64,000 nucleotides of DNA from Rufibacter radiotolerans (GTDB lineage Bacteria; Bacteroidota; Bacteroidia; Cytophagales; Hymenobacteraceae), in assembly GCF_001078055.1 (NCBI RefSeq), contig NZ_CP010777.1, forward strand, positions 1,882,408 to 1,946,407, given 5' to 3'. How positions within the stretch are numbered: the first letter of the stretch is position 1; the number at the start of each line of letters is the position of its first letter. Shown here in pieces: positions 41,975-50,725 of this stretch. A program made the position numbers and the translations under genes. The notes beneath the pieces are model-generated. The model ran no database searches. It was not told where the DNA came from and saw nothing but the letters and a program-made list of their open reading frames with translations.

Positions 41975-43279
41975 ATGGAAGCGTTACCCAAGATCCTTAA
42001 GAACCTTAACATACCGCAGTTAAACGAAGTGCAGGAAGCGGCGCTGAATGTTACCGAGCAGAAAGACTTTGTATTACTGGCTCCTACCGGGTCTGGCAAG
42101 ACGCTTGGTTTTTTGCTTCCTCTGTTGAAACGCCTTTCCACCACAGAGGCAGGCGTACAGGCTTTAGTGCTGGTTCCAACCCGAGAACTGGCGCTGCAGA
42201 TTGAGCAGGTGTTACGGCAGATGGGCACGGGCTTTAAAGTAAACTGCTGCTACGGCGGGCACTCTACCTACCAGGAGAAAAAGAACCTGGCCCATGCGCC
42301 CGCGGTGTTGATTGGGACTCCGGGCCGGGTACTTTACCATCTTCAAAACGAGAACCTGGACCCCAGCTTTATTAAGACGCTGGTCCTTGATGAGTTTGAC
42401 AAGTCACTGGAAATGGGGTTTCAGGAAGAGATGGCGGCTATTCTGGGGCAGTTGCCGCAAGTAGAGCGGCGCTTTCTTACTTCTGCCACCAACCTGAAGG
42501 AAATGCCCGCCTTTACAGGCATTAAAAACCCTACCGTGCTGGATTTCCTGCAGGAGGAAAGCATGGCCCCTGATTTGCAACTGAAGGTGGTACAGATTGA
42601 AGCCGGTGATAAATTGAACACATTGTTTAAGCTGCTCTGCGCCATTGGCCCAAAAACTACCCTGGTTTTCTGTAACCTGCGTGAGGCCGTGGAGAAGGTT
42701 AGTGAGTACCTGAAGGAAAAAGGGATGTCTTCCAGTATTTTCCACGGGGGCCTGGAGCAGCCGGACCGCGAACGGGCCATTATGAAATTCAGAAATGGCA
42801 CCAATTACCTGCTCATCAGCACAGACCTGGCCGCGCGGGGCCTTGACATTCCTGAGATTGAAGCTGTGGTGCATTTTCAGTTACCAGACGCCGCTACCTT
42901 TACCCACCGCAACGGCCGTACTGCCCGCATGAAGGCCCAGGGTTCCAGTTACCTGCTGCTGCACCCAGAGGAAAAACCTGCGTATCTGCCTACATTGCCC
43001 AAACCGGAGAAATTACCCGCCAAAGCACAATTGCCCGCTCCTTCGCCCTGGGAAACTCTTTATTTGAGCGCTGGCAAAAAAGACAAGGTAAGCAAAGGCG
43101 ATATTGCCGGACTCTTAATGCAAAAAGGCGGCCTAGAAAAATCTGAGGTAGGGCTGATTGAGATTCAGGACTCAGCCTCCTTTGCGGCCGTGCACCGTTC
43201 AAAAATCAACAAGACCGTTCAGTTGCTGAGGCAAGAGAAATTGAAAGGCAAAAAGGTAAAGGTGGAGCAGGCGAATTAG
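41975..43279 (+). CDS. DEAD/DEAH-box RNA helicase
   Basis: 434 residues from ATG 41975. Helicase motifs in order: Walker A APTGSGKT, Ia PTRELALQ, GG and TPGR, motif II DEFD (in place of DEAD), III SAT, then in the C-terminal RecA domain STDLAARGLDIPE and motif VI HRNGRTAR. Gly is replaced by Ala in the last motif. A basic C-terminal tail (KINKTVQLLRQEKLKGKKVK) probably binds RNA. Likely role is ribosome assembly or mRNA remodelling in the cold. The reading can be extended 14 codons upstream without homology. Confidence 0.9.
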   Translation: MEALPKILKNLNIPQLNEVQEAALNVTEQKDFVLLAPTGSGKTLGFLLPLLKRLSTTEAGVQALVLVPTRELALQIEQVLRQMGTGFKVNCCYGGHSTYQEKKNLAHAPAVLIGTPGRVLYHLQNENLDPSFIKTLVLDEFDKSLEMGFQEEMAAILGQLPQVERRFLTSATNLKEMPAFTGIKNPTVLDFLQEESMAPDLQLKVVQIEAGDKLNTLFKLLCAIGPKTTLVFCNLREAVEKVSEYLKEKGMSSSIFHGGLEQPDRERAIMKFRNGTNYLLISTDLAARGLDIPEIEAVVHFQLPDAATFTHRNGRTARMKAQGSSYLLLHPEEKPAYLPTLPKPEKLPAKAQLPAPSPWETLYLSAGKKDKVSKGDIAGLLMQKGGLEKSEVGLIEIQDSASFAAVHRSKINKTVQLLRQEKLKGKKVKVEQAN

Positions 43280-43373
43280 CCTGTCTTTGGTGGAGGGAGT
43301 GACTTTTGATATTGGAAGAAATGCTTTCTGGTCTTTATCGGCTTGAAGACCCATCTCAGAAAAGCCATTGTCG

Positions 43374-43414
43374 CGTTGGTTTGGGGCTGTTTTGGGAAAA
43401 ACAGGCCTAAAACG
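43374..43414. repeat. Palindromic intergenic element, copy 13
   Basis: GGGGCTGTTTT and AAAACAGGCCTAAAACG pair with some mismatches. It lies between the helicase gene and the convergent small gene; no other terminator is evident here. Confidence 0.8.
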
Positions 43415-43558
43415 TATTGTTTGGGTAAACCGGCAATGGATAGGAAGGGAATATACGGCAGGAGAGGTTTGAGAGGGAAAACACAATAATATAAGGGGGT
43501 AAAAAGAAAGCCTGCACCTCCTTTTCCCCATCTATATAACTTAAAAAGAATCCCTGAA

Positions 43559-43813
43559 TTACTCGGCGGCGTCTTTGCTCTCTCCTTTGGCTGGTGGTCT
43601 TCTCCGGCTCTCGGGCGTGCCTACTTTGTTTTCCTCTTCTGGAGGAGTAGACGAGAAATTGCCAAACTTATCTACGTAAACCATCATGTTTTCCAGTCCG
43701 CCCCCAGCGGAGTTCTCCTGGCGTTCCTGTTTACGCTCTTCTTTGTCTTTTTTCTTTTTAAGTCTTTTTTGCTCTAGTTGCTTCTTCATGAAGCTGTTCT
43801 GTGATCTTGCCAT
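43559..43813 (-). CDS. Small, highly charged protein of a Bacteroidota family
   Basis: 84 residues from ATG 43811-43813 (MARSQNSFMKKQLEQKRLKK). The N-terminal half is almost all Lys/Glu/Arg and helical; the C-terminal part (MMVYVDKFGNFSSTPPEEEN) is the recognisable block of this short family, often found near cold-shock genes. It is sometimes called a cold-shock-associated protein. No experimental function known to me. RNA binding is plausible from charge. Confidence 0.7.
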   Translation of the reverse strand: MARSQNSFMKKQLEQKRLKKKKDKEERKQERQENSAGGGLENMMVYVDKFGNFSSTPPEEENKVGTPESRRRPPAKGESKDAAE

Positions 43814-44895
43814 TGCGTTAGGTAAAGTGAAACATAATTCTACCAACAGTCAAATCCTTATTCAGGAAGTGCGCGTTGCCAGTTTTGATACAGAGGGCAA
43901 AAGCCCCTTGTATCTTAATGAATACGGATATTCTAAAATGTTAGTCAGAAACAACCGGTAAATAGGTTCAGAAATCATGGTAGCACCCAGGAGGTAACGC
44001 ACGCATGAACTTAGGAGGTCTTGAAAGGAAATGAAGCGCTTTTTAATACTACTTATTAGCGCTCAGGTATTTCTATGAAAAATTTCAAGATTTATCAGGA
44101 ATCTTAAATCCAGCCGAAAAAAGCAGAAAGGAATAAGAGAAGAGATAATGGTTGCTTCCGGTACAAAGATAGGGAATAAAGGCCTGCTTTCCTAACCTAA
44201 CGGCCCCTTTGGGCAGCTTTTGCTCCCTTATATACCTCTTTTAAAATATTCCCTTCTAAAACCAACAGACACAACCTTCCCTTAACCCAGGCTCTAAAAA
44301 TTCTGAAGCAGAATTAAAGGACCTTTCTATTGTTCTATATAAATATGATTTCAGGATAAAGAGGAGGGTCTACAGGATAAAGAGCTTTAATACATTAAGA
44401 AACTTTCCTTAACCAAGGCTTGTGGCCAGATCAAACAAAGTCCTTCCTCCTCTTGAATTAAATTATTGAATGTAGAAAGGATTTTAACTAAGCATTTCTC
44501 CCACTTCAATTTGTTACCCTTGCCCATTTTTACCTACATTTTTTTATTAAACAGGCTTAATACTATGTAGGATTTGCTCGTAACCAAACACCTGTTAGCC
44601 TGTTAGATTCTTCTATATCTTTTTGGATATATAAATTTTATCCTACTTCAAGTATTCTTTATACAAGTTACTTAACATATTATCTTTTCCCCAACCTTAG
44701 TTTTGGATAACGGTATACGCGAAAAGTCCCGCATCCCCCTCTATACATCACGTTCTTATTATTACCTGCTTACAAGGTTTAATTCTACCCAGTAGACCAC
44801 TCCTTGTACCAATTACACGAGAAGGACCCTGGCTCAGCGCAGGTGATTTCTTACCCATTCAATACCCGTCCTATTTTACAACCTAACAAACAAGT
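43814..44895. other. Long non-coding region before the subtilase gene
   Basis: About 1.08 kb, mostly AT-rich, with no coding frame I trust. It contains a pair of 12-nt direct repeats 21 nt apart (44352-44384), and the last 250 nt probably hold the subtilase promoter, though no clean TAnnTTTG was found. Confidence 0.5.
44352..44384. repeat. Two 12-nt direct repeats, 21-nt period
   Basis: CAGGATAAAGAG occurs at 44352-44363 and again, identical, at 44373-44384. The 21-nt period equals two DNA turns, as for paired activator sites. It is 512 nt upstream of the subtilase ATG. Confidence 0.5.
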
Positions 44896-47640
44896 ATGTT
44901 ACACATCTATTCCAAACACTTGAAGAAAGCCCTTAGTGTTTTCGCCTTTTTAGTAGCCTTTGGAGGCCAGGTTCTGGCCCAGGCCACCGTTGATCCTAAA
45001 CTTGTACAGGTTCTCCAGAGCGTGGAGGGTCCGGCCCAAGTGGTGGTAACCTTCTACGGAAATGGCGCCCCTTCCTCCTTACACCTGCAAGCGCTTAAGA
45101 ACTTAGGAATTGCCAACGGTGTCACCTTTAAAAATTTACCCATTGCCGGGGTTTTGGCCACTTCTGCTCAAGTAGAGGCCCTCTCTAAAAGCCCCTATGT
45201 GCAGTCTTTGTTCTTGAATGAAAAACTAACCTACTTCAACAACAATGACACTCACTTAACCGGTGTCAAACGCCTCCGTGCCGACAAAAACATCACTGCC
45301 CGTAATAACGGCATGCCGGTGTCAGGTAAAGGTATAGGGGTTATGATAAATGACAGCGGTGTAGACGGCACCCATGAGGACATCAAACTGGGCAAAAACC
45401 TGGTTCAAAACGTGTTAGGGTCTATTAACCTGAACGCCTTTTCGCCCCTGGCGCCCGTTACTTTCCTTGAGAACGTTCCCAACACCGACAACAACTCTGG
45501 CCACGGCACGCATTGCGCCGGAACAGTAGGCGGAACCGGGGCAAAATCTGACGGCTTTTATGCCGGTGCAGCTCCCGGCGCTACCCTAATTGGGTATGGT
45601 ACCGGTGCAGCTCTTTTCGTTCTAGATGGTATTGGCGGGTTTGACTATGCTATTACCAACCAATTCCAATACGGGATTAGAGTAATCAGTAATTCATGGG
45701 GCAGCAGCGGCAAATTCAATCCTAACCACCCCATCAACCTGGCCAGCAAGAAAGCTCATGACTTGGGTATGGTTGTTTTGTTTGCCGCAGGAAACGAAGG
45801 CCCTAGCTCAGACTCCCATAACCCTTATGCCATTGCTCCCTGGGTTATCTCAGTAGGGGCTGGTGACAAATTTGGTAAATTGGCCAGTTTCTCCTCACGC
45901 GGGGTGAAGGGTGAAGGCGGTTCTTTTACCATAGCAGATGAAAATTGGTCTTATGAGAATCGGCCTACGGTTGTAGCCCCTGGCGTTGATGTGGTCTCTA
46001 CCCGGGTTTTAGCTCCCATCTCTTCCCTTTCTGCCCAGCAAGACGCTAATACTTTGGACCCGGCGCACGTGCCTTTCTACACCCACATGAGCGGAACCTC
46101 CATGGCAACCCCTCACCTGGCTGGCGTAGTAGCGCTTATGCTGGAGGCTAATCCTTCCCTTAGCCCTGCCCAGGTGAAGGCAATTCTCCAGAAGACAGCT
46201 ACCAACATGCCGGGCCGTGAGTCCTGGGAAGTGGGTGCCGGCTATGCCAATGCCTATGCCGCCGTTGACCATATCTTCCGCAATACCTCTTTTGGAGCCT
46301 TCCTTAATTACACCAGAAGATTTAACAGCAGTGTCAATTCATCTTCTCAGAAAGAAAACTTTACCATTAATTTTAACCCGCTTACCACTGCCACCAATCA
46401 AATCACTTTCCAGGTGGCCAGCGGCACCAACAGCCTGGAAGCTAAATTTGAAGCCACAGGCCTGCTTGGCGAAACCGGAAACCCTGTAAACCTGATCCTT
46501 GTGTCTCCAACCGGCCAACAGTTCCGTTCCGGAATTCCGGTGGCCTTTGCAATCACGTATGACCGTGGTATGGCCGTGGCGAACCCTGCGCCAGGCACCT
46601 GGACCCTGAAAGCAGAAGGCTTGAATGGAGCCGCCGTTCCTGAAACCATTAAGGGAACATTGGTGCAGTCTCAAATTACAGGTACTACTGGTCTTAGTGA
46701 CATTGCCGGACATGCGGCAGAGGCCTCTATCAAAATAGCCGTAGCTTCCCGACTGGTGGACGGATCAGCCACCGGGTATAGACCTAATGACGCCTTAAAA
46801 AGAATTGAACTGGCTGATTACCTCATGATGGGCCAGGGCGTAAGACAGTTCATGCCTACCAGCGGCGCTACCACCATCACAGACCTTACAGGAGCCCAGT
46901 TATTGTTAGGTGAGTCTGTACAGGCAAAGGGAGCAGCCCTCAGAGACAGAGAGCATGCCTTTAAAGGAGTGATGCTGGAAGCCTCAGCCGGAAAGTTCAA
47001 CCCTACCGGCAACGTGAACAGAGCGGCCCTTTCTTATTCCTTGGTGCAGTCTCTTGGCTTGCAGAAGTTTGCTGAGGAACGCACCGGTAAAGCCGTAACC
47101 GTGACCGTAGACGGAAAAACCTACGCTATTGAAGACGCCTCTTCTATTCCGGCAGGATTGGAAGGCTACGTGAGCGTGGCGCTGGAACTGGACCTGATCA
47201 ATGCCTATTATACCGTAACCCAAGGTCCGTTTGATCTGTTCCCTACCCTGCACGCTTCCTTTAAGCCTCTGCAAGACGTAACCCGGGCTGAGTTTGCGGT
47301 GATTGTTACCAGAACGCACTCTAGCTGGAATGCCGCTACCCAACCAATGGCCTCTAGTTCTGCGGTGGTGGGTTTACCAGAGAACGCCAAAAACTTTTCT
47401 TACCCTAATCCTTTCACCGGTTCCACTACCATTACTTATTCATTAGATAAGGCTGGATATGTAACCGTGGAAGTGTACAACCTGCAAGGTGGAAAGGTAT
47501 CTACCCTGGTAGCGGAGCAAAAAGAAGCGGGTACGTTTTCTGTTCCCTTCAAGGCCAGCAATTTGCCCGGAGGAACCTACCTCTATAAGATCAGCTCTGC
47601 CGGCAAGGAAATCACCCAGAAAATGGTGTTGAGCCGGTAA
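44896..47640 (+). CDS. T9SS-exported subtilisin-family protease with SLH-like repeats
   Basis: 914 residues. A signal peptide (SVFAFLVAFGGQVLAQ) and an inhibitor-I9-like propeptide (to about 120) are followed by the peptidase S8 domain with an intact triad: D153 (INDSGVDG), H203 (NSGHGTHCAG) and S402 (HMSGTSMATPHLAG). A P/C-like beta domain (about 475-600) is followed by three SLH-like repeats (about 607-650, 675-725, 756-810; ends GYRPNDALKRIELADYL, GKFNPTGNVNRAALSY, SFKPLQDVTRAEFAVIV). A type A T9SS sorting domain (about 825-914, YPNPFTGSTTITYSLDKAGY) closes the protein. Expected to be secreted or surface-attached. The long leader region upstream is unusual. Confidence 0.92.
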   Translation: MLHIYSKHLKKALSVFAFLVAFGGQVLAQATVDPKLVQVLQSVEGPAQVVVTFYGNGAPSSLHLQALKNLGIANGVTFKNLPIAGVLATSAQVEALSKSPYVQSLFLNEKLTYFNNNDTHLTGVKRLRADKNITARNNGMPVSGKGIGVMINDSGVDGTHEDIKLGKNLVQNVLGSINLNAFSPLAPVTFLENVPNTDNNSGHGTHCAGTVGGTGAKSDGFYAGAAPGATLIGYGTGAALFVLDGIGGFDYAITNQFQYGIRVISNSWGSSGKFNPNHPINLASKKAHDLGMVVLFAAGNEGPSSDSHNPYAIAPWVISVGAGDKFGKLASFSSRGVKGEGGSFTIADENWSYENRPTVVAPGVDVVSTRVLAPISSLSAQQDANTLDPAHVPFYTHMSGTSMATPHLAGVVALMLEANPSLSPAQVKAILQKTATNMPGRESWEVGAGYANAYAAVDHIFRNTSFGAFLNYTRRFNSSVNSSSQKENFTINFNPLTTATNQITFQVASGTNSLEAKFEATGLLGETGNPVNLILVSPTGQQFRSGIPVAFAITYDRGMAVANPAPGTWTLKAEGLNGAAVPETIKGTLVQSQITGTTGLSDIAGHAAEASIKIAVASRLVDGSATGYRPNDALKRIELADYLMMGQGVRQFMPTSGATTITDLTGAQLLLGESVQAKGAALRDREHAFKGVMLEASAGKFNPTGNVNRAALSYSLVQSLGLQKFAEERTGKAVTVTVDGKTYAIEDASSIPAGLEGYVSVALELDLINAYYTVTQGPFDLFPTLHASFKPLQDVTRAEFAVIVTRTHSSWNAATQPMASSSAVVGLPENAKNFSYPNPFTGSTTITYSLDKAGYVTVEVYNLQGGKVSTLVAEQKEAGTFSVPFKASNLPGGTYLYKISSAGKEITQKMVLSR

Positions 47641-47660
47641 GCTTTCCTGACCATTCCCCC

Positions 47661-47692
47661 AAAGGCCCCTCTCCCCCAGAAGGGCCTTTTTC
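47661..47692 (+). terminator. Subtilase gene terminator
   Basis: AAAGGCCC pairs with GGGCCTTT, loop about 13 nt, ending in T5. It is 20 nt after the stop codon. Confidence 0.8.
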
Positions 47693-47785
47693 TATTGTGG
47701 CCTAAGGCTTTTGAGTATCCTAAAAGTCTTATTCTGGTGCTTATTGAAAGCGATCGAAAAACCCAAAAACACGGTTACAACAGAG

Positions 47786-47876
47786 ATAGAGTCTTGCCTG
47801 CAGGGTGCATTATAGTAAATTCATGCCATGGCAAAAGGAGCAAAAAACCTGAATGCAGGCTCTAAAGCCCTTTTTT
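47786..47876 (+). ncRNA. Candidate small RNA or leader RNA upstream of the first cold-shock gene
   Basis: GCCTGCA (47796-47802) pairs with TGCAGGC (47854-47860) and GAG with CTC around it, enclosing about 50 nt. A short GGCT-CTAA-AGCC hairpin with T6 (47871-47876) follows. The shape is that of a terminated small RNA. No promoter match or protein start was found, so the call is weak. Confidence 0.3.
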
Positions 47877-47914
47877 AAGGTAAGCGGAAAATAATTTTAT
47901 TTATTACAGGTGGA

Positions 47915-47965
47915 ATTGAACGAAAAATTTCTTTTCTTGGTAGTATCTGTATAATTAAAAACAAT
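47915..47965 (+). promoter_or_regulatory. Conserved 51-nt leader of cold-shock gene 1
   Basis: ATTGAACGA, 13 nt, TTGGTAGTA, 20 nt, ATG. The same two blocks with identical spacings precede cold-shock gene 2 (49065-49115). It may be promoter plus 5' leader; no consensus -7 is present. Confidence 0.55.
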
Positions 47966-48157
47966 ATGAACAACGGTAAAGTAAAATTCTTTAACTCCGA
48001 AAAAGGCTTCGGATTTATCAAAGATGACAATTCAAACCAAGAGTACTTTGTACACGTTTCTGGTCTGGTTGACGAAATCAGAGAGAACGACGAAGTGACC
48101 TTTGAGTTGAAAGAAGGCAAAAAAGGACTAAACGCTGTGAACGTGAAACTCGCTTAG
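47966..48157 (+). CDS. Cold-shock protein, CspA family (copy 1)
   Basis: 63-residue cold-shock domain protein with both nucleic-acid-binding motifs: RNP1 (KGFGFIKDD) and RNP2 (EYFVHVSG). It binds single-stranded RNA/DNA as an RNA chaperone and possibly anti-terminator. It is nearly identical to copy 2, including the leader and 3' trailer. Monocistronic, closed by a terminator. Confidence 0.95.
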   Translation: MNNGKVKFFNSEKGFGFIKDDNSNQEYFVHVSGLVDEIRENDEVTFELKEGKKGLNAVNVKLA

Positions 48158-48187
48158 TCTTTCGCTATAAAAGACATTGAGAACAGG

Positions 48188-48220
48188 AAAAGCCTTACCC
48201 TTCGGTAAGGCTTTTTTTAT
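48188..48220 (+). terminator. Terminator of cold-shock gene 1
   Basis: AAAGCCTTACC pairs with GGTAAGGCTTT around CTTC, then T7. Strong. Confidence 0.93.
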
Positions 48221-48323
48221 GCACTGCTTTTATCCGTTCCCTCTCCTGTTTAATGAATAGGCATATACAGATGGATCAGAAATTTCTTCTGCAGATAACC
48301 CGCATTCCCTGTGGGCAGTAAAA

Positions 48324-48363
48324 CTGTTTTGAGGCCGTTTTTCTAAAAATTACCTTAAAACAG
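48324..48363. repeat. Palindromic intergenic element, copy 14
   Basis: CTGTTTTGAGG and CCTTAAAACAG outer stem; the inner part is decayed (AAAAATTA). It lies 104 nt beyond the cold-shock terminator. Confidence 0.75.
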
Positions 48364-48484
48364 AATTACCGTCTTACCCTCATTACAGCTTTGGAGGAGA
48401 ATTCTGAGGCTTCTAAGTCAGCGTAATTCTATGGAAAGCACGTAAGAGAAGTTATTCTTTTATAATCACCTTAAAACTTACCCT

Positions 48485-48934
48485 GTGGCACACCCGCGCG
48501 ACAAAGAAGGCCTGCTTCACCTGTATAATAAAGTATTACCTCCGCTGGCTGAAAAAACCTTCCAGCACCTACAGGAGGTTATTCCCTTGTTTGATGATTT
48601 TAAACTGGAAAAGGTACTGGACACCTGGAGCAAAGATAAAAACGCTTCCTCTGAGAAGGAGATCAGCCTGGAGAATGGCAACGTGCAGCAGATGGGCCTC
48701 AGGGTGCAGTTAACTGGTTTCCAAAAGGCCGGGGCCCAAACCTTTGATGTAAGCAAAGACCTGGTCTTCTTTCTGGAGTACTCCTCTTATATAGTAGGGC
48801 CAGACAAAAACACCGCCTGGCTGGAAAGATTCTACCTTCAACCCTGGTCTGCCAGGGAACTGGAAGAGATAGCCGAGAAATGGACTGATGAAGTGATAGA
48901 GGAAATCACCCATAAGCTGCAAGGGTTGGGCTAA
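48485..48934 (+). CDS. Conserved-looking protein of unknown function
   Basis: 149 residues beginning with GTG. The sequence is mixed and acidic, with predicted helices at both ends (KEGLLHLYNKVLPPLAEKTF and ARELEEIAEKWTDEVIEEIT) and a strand-rich middle (LRVQLTGFQKAG). I do not recognise a domain. It sits between the two cold-shock genes on the same strand but has its own spacing on both sides. The GTG start follows GC-rich sequence; no ATG alternative is near. Confidence 0.62.
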   Translation: MAHPRDKEGLLHLYNKVLPPLAEKTFQHLQEVIPLFDDFKLEKVLDTWSKDKNASSEKEISLENGNVQQMGLRVQLTGFQKAGAQTFDVSKDLVFFLEYSSYIVGPDKNTAWLERFYLQPWSARELEEIAEKWTDEVIEEITHKLQGLG

Positions 48935-49064
48935 TGCAAGCCCAGTAATTTTGGGGAAGAAGTACGCTTTTTTCTTAAGACCCAGAAACGCAGTAAAAAT
49001 TTAAAGTGCCTTTAAACAGTTAAATGGCCCTTTAAGAAGATATTTTGGGTTTAAAAATTGTTTT

Positions 49065-49115
49065 ATTGAACGATTCCTGTACCTTGTTGGTAGTAATGTT
49101 ATAATGAACAACAAT
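49065..49115 (+). promoter_or_regulatory. Conserved 51-nt leader of cold-shock gene 2
   Basis: ATTGAACGA, 13 nt, TTGGTAGTA, 20 nt, ATG: the same arrangement as before copy 1. This also argues that the ATG at 49116, not 49104, is the start. Confidence 0.55.
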
Positions 49116-49307
49116 ATGAATCAAGGAACAGTAAAATTCTTTAATGATGATAAAGGCTTCGGCTTCATCAAAGACAGCAATTCAAATCAAGAGTACTTCG
49201 TGCACGTATCTGGTTTAATTGACGAAATCAGAGAAAATGACGAGGTTGTCTATGAACTCCAAGAAGGAAGAAAAGGACTAAACGCCATCAACGTTAAGCG
49301 CGCTTAG
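49116..49307 (+). CDS. Cold-shock protein, CspA family (copy 2)
   Basis: 63 residues, aligned end to end with copy 1 and with the same RNP1 (KGFGFIKDS) and RNP2 (EYFVHVSG). The start is set at 49116 by leader alignment; a start four codons earlier is possible. Differences from copy 1 are mostly in the C-terminal half (VVYELQEGRK). It is a likely duplicate. It has its own terminator. Confidence 0.95.
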   Translation: MNQGTVKFFNDDKGFGFIKDSNSNQEYFVHVSGLIDEIRENDEVVYELQEGRKGLNAINVKRA

Positions 49308-49332
49308 TCTTTCGCTATAAAGACACATTGCT

Positions 49333-49367
49333 GAAAAGCCTCTCCAACACGGAGAGGCTTTTTTTGT
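49333..49367 (+). terminator. Terminator of cold-shock gene 2
   Basis: AAAAGCCTCTCC pairs with GGAGAGGCTTTT, then T7 in total. Confidence 0.93.
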
Positions 49368-49389
49368 GCTTTAAATTTACAGCAGAAAC

Positions 49390-49428
49390 CTGTTTTAAAG
49401 CCGTTTTCCAGAAAACAGGCGTAAAACA
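49390..49428. repeat. Palindromic intergenic element, copy 15
   Basis: CTGTTTTAAAGCCGTTTT and AAAACAGGCGTAAAACA pair. It lies 22 nt behind the cold-shock terminator, in the convergent gap before the transglycosylase. Confidence 0.85.
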
Positions 49429-49503
49429 TAAAGGCGTCCAACTTCCATTGAAAGAGTTAATACCGGTTGGAACTAGAAAGACCTAAAGGAAAGCGAAAGA
49501 AAT

Positions 49504-50415
49504 TTATTCTGGTAACTCCAGGATGAATTCTTTCCCGGGCGCTACGGTAAGGGAATAGTTTTTTATCCAGGGGTTGTAAAGCCTGAGGGTTTTATAATTG
49601 GTGCCTTGTTCCAGGGCGAAGGTGGCCAGGTTTGGAATGGTGTTACGCACGGTAAAGGTGCGGGTGTCCAAGCCTTTGTAACCATGCCCATCTGGTAAAT
49701 CAAAGCCGTATTTCTTGGGGTTGCCCAGTACTTCCTTCAGAGCCAGAATCCGGAAGATATAGCGGGAAGTCTCGTCGTTGAGATACAAGTCATAGAAAGA
49801 GCTCACGCCTTGCTTGTCCAGGGCGCGGTCCAGGCCGTTGACCCCGCGGTTATATGAGGCGGCAGCTGTGGTCCAGGACCCAAACTTTTTGCGGGCATTT
49901 TTTAGGTACCGGCAGGCGGCCCTAGTGGATTTCTCTACGTGGAAGCGCTCGTCCACCTCGCTGTTCACCAGCAACCCGTACCCGCGGGCAGTATCTGGCA
50001 TCAACTGCCAGAACCCAGAGGCCCCCGCCGAGGAGGTCACCTGGCTGAATAAGCTTTCGGCTAGGGCTAAATAGACAAAATCTGCGGGCACTTCATTTTC
50101 CTGAAGTAACTGCTCAATCTGGGGCAGGTACCGGTGCATGCGTTTGAGGCCCAGCAAGGTGCTGGTGTGCAGGTAGGCATTGGTGATGAGTTCGCGGTCC
50201 AGGCGTTCGGCAACGTCTGGCACCTCTAACGGAACAGGTTCCCCGGCAAAGGTCATGGACGCAGGAAGGTCAGGGGCACGGTAGATCCGGGCGCCTGTAA
50301 AGGAGGCGTCTCCTTCTTCGGCTGCCCCCTGTTGTACAGCCCGCTGTCCGCATAGGTGCAGCGTAAGGGCCAGCATGACGCCTAATCCTACCGTTTTCCA
50401 AACTTGCTGTGACAC
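49504..50415 (-). CDS. Lytic transglycosylase (SLT domain)
   Basis: 303 residues. A signal peptide (VGLGVMLALTLHLCGQ) is followed by an SLT-type domain (about 100-215) with the catalytic Glu in LALAESLFSQVTSSAGASGF, the GFWQLMPDTARGYGL loop and AAASYNRGVNGL. A LysM-like C-terminal segment follows (TVRNTIPNLATFALEQGTNY). It cleaves peptidoglycan to 1,6-anhydro products in the periplasm, similar to MltD. Length is shorter than MltD, with one LysM-like region instead of two. Monocistronic. Confidence 0.87.
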   Translation of the reverse strand: MSQQVWKTVGLGVMLALTLHLCGQRAVQQGAAEEGDASFTGARIYRAPDLPASMTFAGEPVPLEVPDVAERLDRELITNAYLHTSTLLGLKRMHRYLPQIEQLLQENEVPADFVYLALAESLFSQVTSSAGASGFWQLMPDTARGYGLLVNSEVDERFHVEKSTRAACRYLKNARKKFGSWTTAAASYNRGVNGLDRALDKQGVSSFYDLYLNDETSRYIFRILALKEVLGNPKKYGFDLPDGHGYKGLDTRTFTVRNTIPNLATFALEQGTNYKTLRLYNPWIKNYSLTVAPGKEFILELPE

Positions 50416-50666
50416 TTTTTCCCTGGTTTATTCCTGTACTTCTTATACTTGTTCCCTGCCTCTCAGAGTTTCCCATCAGCCTAAAAACCTACGAATTTTC
50501 TACTGAAAAAGGAAAAGCATTTCTTCGGGGTAACGAGTTTTAACAAGGATACCGTATAAACAGTGCCGTTAAAAGTGAGAGGGCAGCTTATTTACCCATC
50601 ATGACGCCTGGTAATAAAAGGAATTAAAGAACTCGGAGGCAAGCACAAGGAGGTTGGGTTACTTTG

Positions 50667-50705
50667 CTGTTTTAAGCCCGTTTTTAGAAAAATAACCCCA
50701 AAATA
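50667..50705. repeat. Palindromic intergenic element, copy 16 (degenerate)
   Basis: TTTGCTGTTTTAAGCCCGTTTT keeps the left arm, but the right arm has drifted (AAAATAACCCCAAAATA). It sits downstream of the cupin-gene terminator. Confidence 0.6.
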
Positions 50706-50725
50706 TAAATTCAGGTTATAGGCAC

